From the NCBI RefSeq assembly GCF_007679035.1, contig NZ_VEFR01000001.1, positions 1,073,925 through 1,137,924 of the forward strand: a stretch of DNA of 64,000 nucleotides. The letters are read 5' to 3'. Below, piece after piece: positions 36,427-45,194 of this stretch. A program made the translations under genes and the position numbers. A model generated the notes under the pieces. That model was given only the letters and a program-made list of their open reading frames with translations, did no database searches and had not been told where the DNA came from. This stretch comes from Agrococcus jejuensis. GTDB taxonomy: Bacteria > Actinomycetota > Actinomycetes > Actinomycetales > Microbacteriaceae. Within the stretch, counting starts at the first letter, position 1, and each line of letters begins with the position of its first letter.

Positions 36427-36675
36427 ATGGATTGGCGCGATGACGCCGCATGCCTGACGGTCGACCCGGAGCTGTTCTTCCCGATCGGCAACACGGGTCC
36501 TGCGATCGATCAGATCGAGAAGGCCAAGACCGTCTGCGCGCGCTGCCCCGTGACGGAGCAGTGCCTCCAGTACGCCCTCGAGACCAACCAGGACTCGGGT
36601 GTGTGGGGCGGTCTGAGCGAGGACGAGCGTCGCGCCCTCAAGCGCCGCGCCGCCCGCGCCCGCCGCGCCAGCTGA
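36427..36675 (+). CDS. whiB1: WhiB family iron-sulfur transcriptional regulator
   Basis: 82 aa. Four cluster cysteines: C9 (DDAACLT) and the trio in CARCPVTEQC. The GVWGGLSEDERR turn and a basic C-terminal tail (RRALKRRAARARRAS) follow. WhiB proteins bind a 4Fe-4S cluster and the housekeeping sigma factor. The short length and the position next to pdtaS match whiB1 of mycobacteria. AAGGAG precedes the ATG. Confidence 0.9.
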   Translation: MDWRDDAACLTVDPELFFPIGNTGPAIDQIEKAKTVCARCPVTEQCLQYALETNQDSGVWGGLSEDERRALKRRAARARRAS

Positions 36676-36693
36676 CGCGAGGTTCCCACGACC

Positions 36694-36725
36694 GACGGGT
36701 CGACCCCTACGGGGGTCGGCCCGTC
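36694..36725. terminator. Hairpin between convergent whiB1 and pdtaS
   Basis: Near-perfect stem from 36694-36707 (GACGGGTCGACCCC) and 36711-36725 around TAC. It lies where the two transcripts converge. Confidence 0.6.
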
Positions 36726-36796
36726 GTCGCGTCCGGCGCCGGCACGCGCACAGTCGTCGACCGCGACGCGCGCCGCGCGTCCCCCGCTCGTGGCGA

Positions 36797-38278
36797 CTAG
36801 TCGCGGTCGAGGAACCGCAGCGGCACCGAGATCGTGACCTCGGTGCCCTGGTCGACGCGCTGGCCCCAGTCGATCGCGCCCGAGAGCTCGCCCGTGATGA
36901 GCGTCTTCACGATCTGCGTGCCCAGGCCCGAGCCGACGCGTCCCGCGGGCAGACCCGATCCGTTGTCGCAGACCCGCACGGTGAGCGTGTCGTCGTCCCG
37001 GTCGGCGTTGATGCGCACGAGCCCGTCGCGCCGACCCTCGAGGCCGTGCTCGACGGCGTTCGTCACGAGCTCCGTGAGCGCGAGGGCGAGCGGCGTCGCG
37101 TAGGCCGACGGCAGCACGCCGAACGACCCGCGCCGCTCGGTGCGCACGGTGGCGTTGTGGATCGACGCGACCTCGCTCGTGAGCTTGAGCGTGCGATCGA
37201 AGACGGCGTCGAAGTCGACCGACTGGCTCAGCCCCTCCGACAGGGTGTCGTGCACGACCGCGATCGACGCGACGCGTCGCTCGGCGTTCACGAGCGCCTG
37301 CTGCGCCTCGTCGGAGTGCGTGCGGCGCGCCTGGATGCGCAGCAGCGCCGCGACGGTCTGCAGGTTGTTCTTCACGCGGTGGTGGATCTCGCGGATCGTC
37401 GCATCCTTCGTGATGAGCGACTGCTCCTGGTGCCGCAGCTCGGTGACGTCGCGCGCGAGCACGATCGCACCGATGCGGTCGCCGCCCCGGCGCAGCGGCA
37501 CGGCGCGCAGCGAGATCGTCACGGCATGCGTCTCGATGTCGGTGCGCCACGGCGCGCGGCCGGTGACGACGAGCGGCAGCGTCTCGTCGACGTCGTGCGA
37601 CTCGTCGATGAGCTCGGTCGTCACCTCGGCGAGCGACCGCCCCTCGAGCTCCTCGCGGAAGCCGAGGCGCACGAACGCCGAGAGGGCGTTCGGGCTCGCG
37701 AACGTCACGTTGCCTGCGCTGTCGAGGCGGATGAGGCCGTCGGAGGCGCGGGGCGCGCCGCGGCGCGGGCCCGTGGGCGCCGACTCGTCGGGGTAGTCGC
37801 CGACCGTCATCATGCGCAGCAGGTCGTCGGCGCACTGCTTGAAGGTGAGCTCCTGACGGCTCGGCGTGCGCTCGGCGACGTTGGAGTGGGTCGTGATGAC
37901 CGCGACCGTCTCGAGATCGCCGCCGACGCGGCGCGCGACGGGCACGGCGCGCACGCGCGTGTCGCCGTCCGTGCCGGGCTCGGGATGCGTGCCCTCGACG
38001 ATGCGGTGCGACGAGAACGCGTCGTCGACCTGCCCGCGCCACGCGTTGCGCACCGGCTGGCCGATGAAGTCGCGGTAGAACAGCGTGCCCGACGAGGACG
38101 GCCTCGCGTGCGAGAGCGCGATGAAGCCATCGGGGCCCTCGGTGGGGAGCCAGAGCACGACGTCGGCGAACGCGAGGTCGGCGATGAGCTGCCAGTCCCC
38201 CACGAGTCGGTGGAACCAGGGCACGTCCGGAGCATCGGCGAGGGCGTGCTGCTCGACGAGCGTCGCGAGGGTGGTCAC
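36797..38278 (-). CDS. pdtaS: Sensor histidine kinase, PdtaS type
   Basis: 493-residue cytosolic two-component kinase without membrane helices. An N-terminal GAF domain (about 1-150) and a PAS domain (about 180-290) precede a HisKA_2 dimerisation segment with the phosphoacceptor in EIHHRVKNNLQTVAALLRI. The HATPase has LVTNAVEHGLEG and DNGSGLP. It would phosphorylate an ANTAR-type antiterminator response regulator, not seen in this window. The GTG is seven bases after TACGCT, so it is probably leaderless. Confidence 0.92.
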   Translation of the reverse strand: MTTLATLVEQHALADAPDVPWFHRLVGDWQLIADLAFADVVLWLPTEGPDGFIALSHARPSSSGTLFYRDFIGQPVRNAWRGQVDDAFSSHRIVEGTHPEPGTDGDTRVRAVPVARRVGGDLETVAVITTHSNVAERTPSRQELTFKQCADDLLRMMTVGDYPDESAPTGPRRGAPRASDGLIRLDSAGNVTFASPNALSAFVRLGFREELEGRSLAEVTTELIDESHDVDETLPLVVTGRAPWRTDIETHAVTISLRAVPLRRGGDRIGAIVLARDVTELRHQEQSLITKDATIREIHHRVKNNLQTVAALLRIQARRTHSDEAQQALVNAERRVASIAVVHDTLSEGLSQSVDFDAVFDRTLKLTSEVASIHNATVRTERRGSFGVLPSAYATPLALALTELVTNAVEHGLEGRRDGLVRINADRDDDTLTVRVCDNGSGLPAGRVGSGLGTQIVKTLITGELSGAIDWGQRVDQGTEVTISVPLRFLDRD

Positions 38279-38283
38279 CCCCG

Positions 38284-39513
38284 TCAGCGTAGTGCGATCC
38301 GCAGGCCTCTCCTGCGCGTCGCTCGGGACGCGGCACGCGCCGCCGCGCGCGTCGGCTCGGCGGGCAGCAGCGTGAGCGCGGTCGCCTGCATCGCCCTGCG
38401 CAGCCGCGAGCGACCCGCGACGTCGACGAGCGGCCTCGCCGACAGCAGCGCCGCATCGGCAGCGCCCTGGTCGAGCGGCCACTGCGCTGCAGGCGCGATG
38501 CCGCCGAAGCGCTGCAGCGTCTGCGCGACGCCCGTCTCGGGTGCGAGGCCCGACGCACCCGTGCGCACCTTGTTCACGACGACGGCGACGCGATCCGACG
38601 GCACGACGTCGACGAGGTCGGGATAAGCGCGCAGCAGCCGCATCATGCCGACCGGGTCGCCGCCGGCGAGCGCCACGACGCGGTCGGCGGCACGCAACGC
38701 GGCGATGGTCGCGGCGTTGCGGCGCGGGCCGAAGACGTCGCTCGAGATCTCCTCGTCGCGCTCGAGGCTCGCAGCGACGTCGACGACCGTCCAGTCCACC
38801 CAGTCGCGGCACGCCTCCAGCACCCCCGCGACGCGATCGGCCGCGAGCTCGGGCCAGCGGCCCGCGCGCGTGATGCCCGTGAGCACGCGCAGGGCGCCCA
38901 CCGACGACTCGACCGTCTGCGCCACGCGGTCGAGCTCGTCGACCGTGAGGCTGCCCGTGCGCACGAGGCGCGCGGCGGCGGCGAAGCCCGGCGCCTCGTC
39001 GAGCAGGCCCAGCGCGGGGGCGACGGATGCGGCGTGGCTGTCGGCGTCGACGATCGCGACGCGCTGCCCGCGGGCGGCGAGCTCCGTCGCGAGGCCGATC
39101 GCCGCCGTCGTCCGCCCAGGAGCCCCTGCGGGACCCCAGACGGCGAGCACGCGACCGCGGGGACGCTGCTCGCGGGCGGCCGTCGGCGTGACGATCGCCC
39201 ATTCGATCGCCGGGAACCCGTCGGCGAAGCGCACCGACTCGACGCCGAGCGCGCGAGCCCTGCCCGCCTGCGCCGCGTCGTCGACGACCGCGACGACGCG
39301 CACGCCCGCGGCGTCGCAGACCCGCACGAGCTCGGCGTCGAGATGCGGCTCGTCGGGCGAGACGAGCACGGCATCGACCTCGACGTGCGCGAGGCGCTGC
39401 ACGAGCTCGCTCGCCCGTGCCGCACGCACCGCGATGCGGTGGCCGTGCCGCTGCGCGAGGTCGGCGAGCGCATCCTCCCGCTCGAGCGGCGCCGAGATCG
39501 CGAAGACGGTCAC
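38284..39513 (-). CDS. CpaE/MinD-like P-loop ATPase
   Basis: 409 aa. An N-terminal receiver-like domain (about 1-120) is followed by a ParA/MinD ATPase fold with a deviant Walker A (VWGPAGAPGRTTAAIGLA), Walker A' VAIVDADSHAAS and a WTVVDVA strand. CpaE proteins localise pilus machinery. The GTG overlaps the stop of the SAF-domain gene by 4 bases (GTGA), so the pair is coupled. No other Flp pilus genes are in the window. Confidence 0.75.
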   Translation of the reverse strand: MTVFAISAPLEREDALADLAQRHGHRIAVRAARASELVQRLAHVEVDAVLVSPDEPHLDAELVRVCDAAGVRVVAVVDDAAQAGRARALGVESVRFADGFPAIEWAIVTPTAAREQRPRGRVLAVWGPAGAPGRTTAAIGLATELAARGQRVAIVDADSHAASVAPALGLLDEAPGFAAAARLVRTGSLTVDELDRVAQTVESSVGALRVLTGITRAGRWPELAADRVAGVLEACRDWVDWTVVDVAASLERDEEISSDVFGPRRNAATIAALRAADRVVALAGGDPVGMMRLLRAYPDLVDVVPSDRVAVVVNKVRTGASGLAPETGVAQTLQRFGGIAPAAQWPLDQGAADAALLSARPLVDVAGRSRLRRAMQATALTLLPAEPTRAAARAASRATRRRGLRIALR

Positions 39514-40112
39514 GGCGCCACCGGGGTCGCCACGGGCACGACGTGCACCGCGTGGGCGTTGGCGACGGCGTCGAGCACGCCTGCGACGTCCTCGCGCGGC
39601 ACGAGCACCTCGAGGCGCACGGCGTCGTCGGCGATGATGCCCTCGTCGGCCAGGAGGCCGACGACGATCGCGTCGCCCACGAGCACCGTGGCCGCCTCGA
39701 ACGAGCCCTGCTCGCCCGGCGGCGCGGCCCACACGTCGACGACGCTGCCCTCGACGACCGTCGAGGCGATGCCGCCGTCGAGCGCGAGCACCACGGTCGC
39801 GAGGTCGACGGAGTCGGCGTCGCCCAGCGCCGTGAGGGGCAGCGCCTCCCCCGCACCGACCGGCGACACGACGACGAGGCCCTCGGGCGTCGCCTCGCCC
39901 GCGAGGTACGCATCCGTCGCGCCCTCCATCCGCAGCTCGACGGCCTCGACGTCGCCGGCGCCGATCACGTCGCCCGGCAGCAGGGTGTCGCTCGCGACCC
40001 ACACCGTCGTGGATCGGCTGGTCGACTGGATCACGAGCCACACGCCGACGATCGACACGACGACGAGCACGGCGCCGATCGCGAGCCTGGGGTCGAGCCA
40101 CGCGCGTCGCAT
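39510..40112 (-). CDS. SAF-domain protein, CpaB/RcpC-like
   Basis: 200 aa with one N-terminal membrane anchor (LAIGAVLVVVSIVGVWLVI) and an extracytoplasmic SAF domain (TLLPGDVIGAGDVEAVEL). AGGAGG precedes the ATG. CpaB proteins stabilise the Flp pilus secretin, but here only the CpaE-like partner follows, so the actual role is open. Confidence 0.75.
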   Translation of the reverse strand: MRRAWLDPRLAIGAVLVVVSIVGVWLVIQSTSRSTTVWVASDTLLPGDVIGAGDVEAVELRMEGATDAYLAGEATPEGLVVVSPVGAGEALPLTALGDADSVDLATVVLALDGGIASTVVEGSVVDVWAAPPGEQGSFEAATVLVGDAIVVGLLADEGIIADDAVRLEVLVPREDVAGVLDAVANAHAVHVVPVATPVAP

Positions 40113-40134
40113 CCGAACCTCCTGGGAATCGGGG

Positions 40135-40150
40135 GCACCCGGCCGGGTGC
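40135..40150. promoter_or_regulatory. Perfect 16-bp palindrome in a divergent intergenic region
   Basis: GCACCCGGCCGGGTGC, between the SAF-domain gene and the HTH gene. The same gap also carries two copies of CTCTCCACAGG near 40193-40220. A possible operator for the HTH protein. Confidence 0.4.
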
Positions 40151-40252
40151 GTGCAGGTACCGTGCCAGATGCCGCGCGGCGGCGGCCCCCGCTCTCCACA
40201 GGAGACCGACTCTCCACAGGCAGGGATCGCGCTCACGGCGACCGAGAGCATC

Positions 40253-40513
40253 ATGGACCCCGTGAACGAGCGACGCTTCCTCAGCGCGGCAGACGCCGCC
40301 GAGGTGCTGGGCGTCGAGCCGCGAGAGGTCGTCGACCTCGTCGACTCCGGCTCGCTGCCTGGCATCCGGGTGGCCGGCGGCTGGCGGATCGAGCTCGCGG
40401 TGCTGCAGTCGTGGATCGACGAGCAGTACGAGGCGCAGCGTCGCGGCGCGCTGTGGCAGGAGTCGCAGACGGCGTCGATCGCCGATCTCTTCGGCCACTT
40501 CAAGCGCCGCTGA
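40253..40513 (+). CDS. BldC/excisionase-like helix-turn-helix protein
   Basis: 86 aa. The MerR-type winged helix (FLSAADAAEVLGVEPREVVD, then VAGGWRIELAVLQSWIDEQY) is followed by a short polar tail. It is divergent from the CpaB/CpaE-like pair and may regulate it. Target unknown. Confidence 0.75.
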   Translation: MDPVNERRFLSAADAAEVLGVEPREVVDLVDSGSLPGIRVAGGWRIELAVLQSWIDEQYEAQRRGALWQESQTASIADLFGHFKRR

Positions 40514-40538
40514 GTCCGCGGCGCGCGGGGCCCGGCCG

Positions 40539-41120
40539 CTACGGCAGCCGCACCCAGTCGATCGCCGCGAAGGGCACGAGCTCGACGCCCACGACGTGCC
40601 GCGGATGCCGCGACGTGCCGGGCTCGTGGATCGCGAGGTCGAGATGGTCGCGCGCGACGCGGTCGATCGTGCCGGGCAGCGGCGCTGGGCAGCGGAGCTC
40701 GACGGGAGCGCGGCGTCGCGAGAGATCGCGCAGGGCGAAGCCGAGGCTCAGGCGCGCCGCGAGCGACGGCTGGCCGCCCGCTCGTGGCTCCTCCGCCTCG
40801 AGGGACCGCACGACCGCATCCTCGTCGAGCCGCACGCCCGCGATCGAGCGCATCGGCACGATGCAGCCCGCGCCGTCGGCGGCGCCGTCACGGATGGTGC
40901 CGCTCAGCCAGTCCTTGCCGATCGCGAGCCGCTCGATGCGCAGCCGCTCCCCCGAGCGCAGTCGCAGGTCGAGCGACCTCGGTGCCGCGCGCAGCCGCTC
41001 ATGCAGCTCGAGCCTGCCGACGCGGAAGCGCTCCTCCTCGGCGAGCGTGTCGCGCTCGTGCGCACCCAGCTCGGCCTCGAGCTGGCTCTCGAGGTCGTCG
41101 AACAGGTCGTCGAAGCGCAC
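40539..41120 (-). CDS. Hypothetical protein
   Basis: 193 aa with an acidic coiled N-terminus (DDLFDDLESQLEAELGAHE) and a beta-rich remainder (SLDLRLRSGERLRIERLAIG, ADGAGCIVPMRSIAGVRL). The GTG start is six bases after TAGCGT, the leaderless pattern. Family not recognised. Confidence 0.7.
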   Translation of the reverse strand: MRFDDLFDDLESQLEAELGAHERDTLAEEERFRVGRLELHERLRAAPRSLDLRLRSGERLRIERLAIGKDWLSGTIRDGAADGAGCIVPMRSIAGVRLDEDAVVRSLEAEEPRAGGQPSLAARLSLGFALRDLSRRRAPVELRCPAPLPGTIDRVARDHLDLAIHEPGTSRHPRHVVGVELVPFAAIDWVRLP

Positions 41121-41283
41121 GCGCCGACGCTAGCCCGACGAGGGAGCGACGCCCGCACGCTGTCCACAGCCGCACCGCATGCCACAGGTCGACGTTCTCC
41201 ACAGATGGGGAGTTCTGCCCATTCCCAGCGAGCACCCACCGGTCTACCGTTGCCGCCACGCATCGGGACAGGAGCACAGGGCC

Positions 41284-41694
41284 ATGGCACGCGCGAGGAT
41301 GTCGACCGCCGAGGTCGACGAGTACTTCGACTACCAGCCGTGCTCCACCATGGACCTGCCCGACCCGACGCCCCTCGTCGACAACCTCACGCGGTGCGTC
41401 ATCGAGGTGCTGCTCGGCACCCGCGAGGTCGAGCAGGTCGCCCGCTGGGTCACCGAGGACACCTACCTGCACCTCGCCCGCCGGTCGATCGCCGCGCGGC
41501 GCACGCGAGCGCTGCGCAGGCAGCAGCCGGTGCGCGCGCACTACGAGATCGGGCCGCTCGTCGTGACGCATCCCGCCGACGGCATCGTCGAGGCGACGGC
41601 GATCGTGCGCTCCCCAGGCCGCACGCGTGCGGTCGCGATGCGCCTGGAAGGCCTCGACGACCGGTGGCGAGCCACCGCGGTGCACGTGCTCTGA
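41284..41694 (+). CDS. Rv3235-family protein
   Basis: 136 aa. The region LTRCVIEVLLGTREVEQVAR, followed by YLHLARRS and ending RWRATAVHVL, is characteristic of the Rv3235 family found near secA in actinobacteria. Role unknown. Upstream sequence (41160-41210) contains TCCACA repeats. Confidence 0.75.
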   Translation: MARARMSTAEVDEYFDYQPCSTMDLPDPTPLVDNLTRCVIEVLLGTREVEQVARWVTEDTYLHLARRSIAARRTRALRRQQPVRAHYEIGPLVVTHPADGIVEATAIVRSPGRTRAVAMRLEGLDDRWRATAVHVL

Positions 41695-41710
41695 TCGAGC
41701 CCGGCGACGC

Positions 41711-42016
41711 TCAGCGCCGCTGGTCGCCCGGCTCGGCCGTGGGCGTCGCGGCACCGCCCGCCGTGTCGGTCGCGGTCGGCTCCGCGGCGGCATCCACGGG
41801 CGTGCCGTCGGCCGCAGCCGTCTGCTCCGCGGCGATCTCGGCACGCACCTCCTCGCGGTACTTGAGGCGGCGCACGCGGCGGTTCATGTCGAAGAGCAGG
41901 AAGCAGACCGCGATCGCGACGACGGCCGTGGCCGCGAAGCCGATGACGCCCGGCGTCACCGACTCGGGGTCGTACGCGGGGGCGCTCTGCGCGAGCATGG
42001 CGAGCATCGGGGTCAC
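41711..42016 (-). CDS. Small membrane protein next to mca
   Basis: 101 aa with one central membrane helix (GVIGFAATAVVAIAVCFLLF) and an Ala/Thr/Pro-rich tail. The GTG overlaps the mca stop (GTGA). Function unknown. Confidence 0.7.
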   Translation of the reverse strand: MTPMLAMLAQSAPAYDPESVTPGVIGFAATAVVAIAVCFLLFDMNRRVRRLKYREEVRAEIAAEQTAAADGTPVDAAAEPTATDTAGGAATPTAEPGDQRR

Positions 42017-42870
42017 TCCTCGTCGATCCCTGCGAACAGGTCGGTCTCGGGCAGCTGCTCACCGACGCTCGAGCGCACGAGCTCGAAGTCCTCGGTGGGC
42101 CACGCACGGCGGACCACGTCGTGCGGCCAGAAGAAGTAGGGCGTGTCGGGCGCGACCTGGCTCGCGTGCGCGCGCAGCGCGGCATCGCGGGCGTCGAGGT
42201 GGTCGCTGACGTCGACGCGCGTGGTGATGCGCGGCGTGCGCCCCTTCATCCACTCCGCCATCTCGCGGATGCCCTCGATGCGGTCGGAGTGCGGGTCGTG
42301 CAGCTCGTAGTCGGCGAGGAAGGCCGAGACCTTGTCGGACGACGACATGCGGTCGTAGTAGACCTTGGACACCGACCACGGCGCGCCGAGCTCGGGATCC
42401 TCGTCGCGCGCGGCGTGCTCGACGGCCCACATCGTGATCTCGTGGCAGCGGATGTGGTCGGGGTGCGGGTAGCCGCCGCGCTCGTCGTACGTCACGACGA
42501 CCTGCGGTCGGAGACGACGGATGACGCGCGCGAGCACGCGGCCCGAGACCTCGATCGGGATCGTCGCGAACGACAGCGGCCGCACGGGCTCGCCCTCGTC
42601 GGGCAGGCCCGAGTCGAGGTAGCCGAGCCAGAGGTGGTCGACCCCGAGCGCCTCCTGCGCGCGACGCATCTCGACGCGGCGCAGACCCGCCATGTCGCGC
42701 GCGGCATGCACGGTGTCGACGAAGGACTCGTTGAGGATGTCGCCCGACTCGCCGCCGGTGCAGCTGACGACCGTGACCTGCGCGCCCTCGGCGACGTACC
42801 TCGCGACGGTGCCCGCGCCCTTGCTCGACTCGTCGTCGGGATGCGCGTGCACGCTCAGCAGGCGGCGCAT
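42013..42870 (-). CDS. mca: Mycothiol S-conjugate amidase
   Basis: 285 aa zinc amidase that cleaves mycothiol-toxin conjugates for detoxification. The LmbE/PIG-L metal motif AHPDDESSKG is at the N-terminus, and later ligands are in GGYPHPDHIRCHE. GGAGGAG precedes the ATG at 42870. The neighbourhood mca-DUF4307-greA is typical of actinobacteria and indicates a mycothiol-making host. Confidence 0.93.
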   Translation of the reverse strand: MRRLLSVHAHPDDESSKGAGTVARYVAEGAQVTVVSCTGGESGDILNESFVDTVHAARDMAGLRRVEMRRAQEALGVDHLWLGYLDSGLPDEGEPVRPLSFATIPIEVSGRVLARVIRRLRPQVVVTYDERGGYPHPDHIRCHEITMWAVEHAARDEDPELGAPWSVSKVYYDRMSSSDKVSAFLADYELHDPHSDRIEGIREMAEWMKGRTPRITTRVDVSDHLDARDAALRAHASQVAPDTPYFFWPHDVVRRAWPTEDFELVRSSVGEQLPETDLFAGIDEE

Positions 42871-42934
42871 GGCTCCTCCGGTCGCAAGTAGGCTGGTCTT
42901 CGGGACCCTTCGATCCTCCCACGGAACCGCCGAC

Positions 42935-43327
42935 ATGACCGACCTCGCCGCCCGCTACGGACGCACGCCCGAGCGGCGGCGGCGTGACCGGATCATCGGC
43001 ATCTCGGTCGCCGCGGGCATCGTCGTCGTCATGCTCGCGTGGGTGATCTGGGGCGGCCTCGCCGACCCGCGCGGCACGATCGACACGCAGGACACCGGCT
43101 CGACGCGCATCGACGAGCGCTCGATCCAGATCGACTTCACCGTCACGGTGGAGCCAGGCACGCCCGTGCGCTGCGCCGTGAACGCCTTCGATCGCCACCA
43201 CTCGACGGTGGGCTGGGTCGAGCTCGACGTCGAGCCGTCGGAGCAGTGGACGACGCCCCAGAGCGTGGTCGTGCGCACGGCCGACGAGGCCATCGGCGGA
43301 TTGGTCTACCGCTGCTGGCTGCGCTAG
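42935..43327 (+). CDS. DUF4307 membrane protein
   Basis: 130 aa with a basic N-terminus (RTPERRRRDRIIG), one membrane helix (SVAAGIVVVMLAWVIWGG) and an extracytoplasmic beta domain with two cysteines (VRCAVNAF, YRCWLR). Divergent from mca; this family is characteristically found beside mca and greA. Function unknown. Confidence 0.8.
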   Translation: MTDLAARYGRTPERRRRDRIIGISVAAGIVVVMLAWVIWGGLADPRGTIDTQDTGSTRIDERSIQIDFTVTVEPGTPVRCAVNAFDRHHSTVGWVELDVEPSEQWTTPQSVVVRTADEAIGGLVYRCWLR

Positions 43328-43382
43328 GCTCGCGGGCACTGCCGGTCCGCTCGGGCCGGCTTCCCGCATATCAGGAGACCTC

Positions 43383-43874
43383 ATGCCCGACACGACGGAG
43401 ACCTGGCTCACGCAGGAGGCGTACGACCGCCTCCAGGCCGAGCTCGACAACCTGACGGGGCCCGTGCGCGTCGAGATCGCGAAGCGCATCGAGGAGGCTC
43501 GCGACGAGGGCGACCTCAAGGAGAACGGCGGCTACCACGCCGCCAAGGACGACCAGGCGCAGATCGAGGCGCGCATCGCGCAGGTCACGCACCTGCTGCG
43601 CACGGCCAAGGTCGGCGAGGCGCCCGCAGCCAACGGCGTCGTCGAGCCCGGCACCGTCGTGAAGGCGACGATCGCGGGCGCGAAGCAGACGTTCCTCGTG
43701 GGCAACCGCGAGATCCACGAGACCGGCGACGACCTCGACGTGTACTCGGAGTCGAGCCCCATCGGCGCGGCCGTGCTCGGCCTCAAGATCGGCGAGTCGA
43801 CGACCTACACGGCGCCGAGCGGCAAGGAGATCGCCGTCGAGATCCTCGACGTCGAGACGTACCGCAGCGCCTGA
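43383..43874 (+). CDS. greA: Transcription elongation factor GreA
   Basis: 163 aa. The N-terminal coiled coil carries the conserved acidic tip (EARDEGDLKENGGYHAAKD), which enters the RNA polymerase secondary channel to rescue backtracked complexes. The C-terminal FKBP-like domain has SSPIGAAVLGLKIGES. AGGAG precedes the ATG. Confidence 0.96.
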   Translation: MPDTTETWLTQEAYDRLQAELDNLTGPVRVEIAKRIEEARDEGDLKENGGYHAAKDDQAQIEARIAQVTHLLRTAKVGEAPAANGVVEPGTVVKATIAGAKQTFLVGNREIHETGDDLDVYSESSPIGAAVLGLKIGESTTYTAPSGKEIAVEILDVETYRSA

Positions 43875-43900
43875 CGCCGACCGGCAGCGCACGCAGCAGC

Positions 43901-43935
43901 ACGAAGGGCCGCCCGCATCGCGGGCGGCCCTTCGT
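43901..43935. terminator. Bidirectional terminator between greA and ilvA
   Basis: Perfect 16-bp arms ACGAAGGGCCGCCCGC and its complement around ATC, with a TTCGT tail on the plus strand. It lies between convergent genes. Confidence 0.85.
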
Positions 43936-43946
43936 CGATCTGCGGG

Positions 43947-45194
43947 TCAGACCTCGTGCGGCTCGTAGCCGGCGCGACGCAGCGCCTCGAGCAGTCGCTG
44001 CGCGTGGTCGGGGCCGCGCGTCGTGACCGACAGCTCGATCGCGACGGCGTTGATCTGCGTCCACTCGTTGTGCCGCGTGTGCAGCACCTCGACGACGTTC
44101 GCCTGCTCGTCGGACAGGATCTGCGCGATGATCGCGAGCTGCCCGGGACGGTCGGGCAGGTCCATGCGGATGCGCAGGTAGCGCTGCGACGCGACGAGGC
44201 CGCGGCCGATGACGCGCTCGAGCACCATGGGGTCGACGTTGCCGCCCGAGAGGATCGCGACGGTCGATCCCGCATCCCGCACGGCACCCGTCATGATCGC
44301 GGCGGTCGTCACGGCACCGGCGGGCTCGGCGACGAGCTTCGCGCGCTCGAGCAGGGCGATGATGGCGCGGGCGATGTCGTCGTCGGTGACCGTCACCACC
44401 TCGTCGACGCAGGCGCGGATGATCTCGAACGGCAGCTCGCCGGGGCGGGCGACGGCGATGCCGTCGGCGATCGTGGGGAACGTCTGGATCGTCGTGGGAG
44501 CGCCGGCCTCGAGCGAGGGCGGGTAGGCGGCTGCGGCGCTCGCCTGCACGCCGACGATGCGGATCTCACGGCCGAGCTCCGCGGCGCGCTGCTTCGCGGC
44601 CGACGCGACGCCGGCCGCGAGGCCACCGCCGCCGATCGGCACGAGGATCGTCTCGACGTCGGGCTGCTCGTCGAGGATCTCGAGGCCGACCGTGCCCTGG
44701 CCGGCGATGATGTCGTGGTGGTCGTACGGGGGCACGAACGTCGCGCCGGTCTCGGCGACGTGCGCGATGGCCGCCTGCAGCGCCGTCTGGAAGTCGAGGC
44801 CGCGCAGCTCGATGCGTGCGCCGTAGTCGCGCGTCGCCTGCACCTTCGGCAGCGCGGCGCCCATGGGCATGAAGATGGTGGACTGGATGCCCAGCTGCGA
44901 CGCGGCGAACGCGACGCCCTGCGCATGGTTGCCCGCCGATGCGGCGACGACGCCGCGCTCGCGCTGCTCGGCGGTGAGCTTCGAGAGCATGTTGTAGGCG
45001 CCGCGGAGCTTGTAGGCGCCGGTGCGCTGCAGGTTCTCGCACTTGAGGTGCACGGTCGAGCCGAGCATCCCCGACAGGTGCCGCGAGAGCTCGACGGGCG
45101 TGCGCTGGATCACCGCTGCGACCGTGCGCTGGGCCTCGCGGAACTCCGCGAGCGTGGGGCCGGGGATCGTGCCCAGGGCGTCGAGCGAGGTCAT
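43947..45194 (-). CDS. ilvA: Threonine ammonia-lyase (threonine deaminase)
   Basis: PLP enzyme of 415 aa converting threonine to 2-oxobutyrate for isoleucine synthesis. The Schiff-base lysine is in TGAYKLRGAYNML, the phosphate-binding glycine loop is IGGGGLAAG and SAGNHAQGVA is conserved. A C-terminal ACT-like domain (RIRMDLPDRPGQLAIIAQIL) suggests feedback control or the catabolic-type ACT arrangement. The ATG overlaps the preceding stop (ATGA). Confidence 0.94.
   Translation of the reverse strand: MTSLDALGTIPGPTLAEFREAQRTVAAVIQRTPVELSRHLSGMLGSTVHLKCENLQRTGAYKLRGAYNMLSKLTAEQRERGVVAASAGNHAQGVAFAASQLGIQSTIFMPMGAALPKVQATRDYGARIELRGLDFQTALQAAIAHVAETGATFVPPYDHHDIIAGQGTVGLEILDEQPDVETILVPIGGGGLAAGVASAAKQRAAELGREIRIVGVQASAAAAYPPSLEAGAPTTIQTFPTIADGIAVARPGELPFEIIRACVDEVVTVTDDDIARAIIALLERAKLVAEPAGAVTTAAIMTGAVRDAGSTVAILSGGNVDPMVLERVIGRGLVASQRYLRIRMDLPDRPGQLAIIAQILSDEQANVVEVLHTRHNEWTQINAVAIELSVTTRGPDHAQRLLEALRRAGYEPHEV

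Noticed and set aside
40190-41210. TCCACA repeats near 40193-40220 and 41160-41210 as DnaA boxes or an origin
   Set aside because: Only a few imperfect copies in two intergenic gaps, with no dnaA or dnaN nearby and no AT-rich unwinding region.
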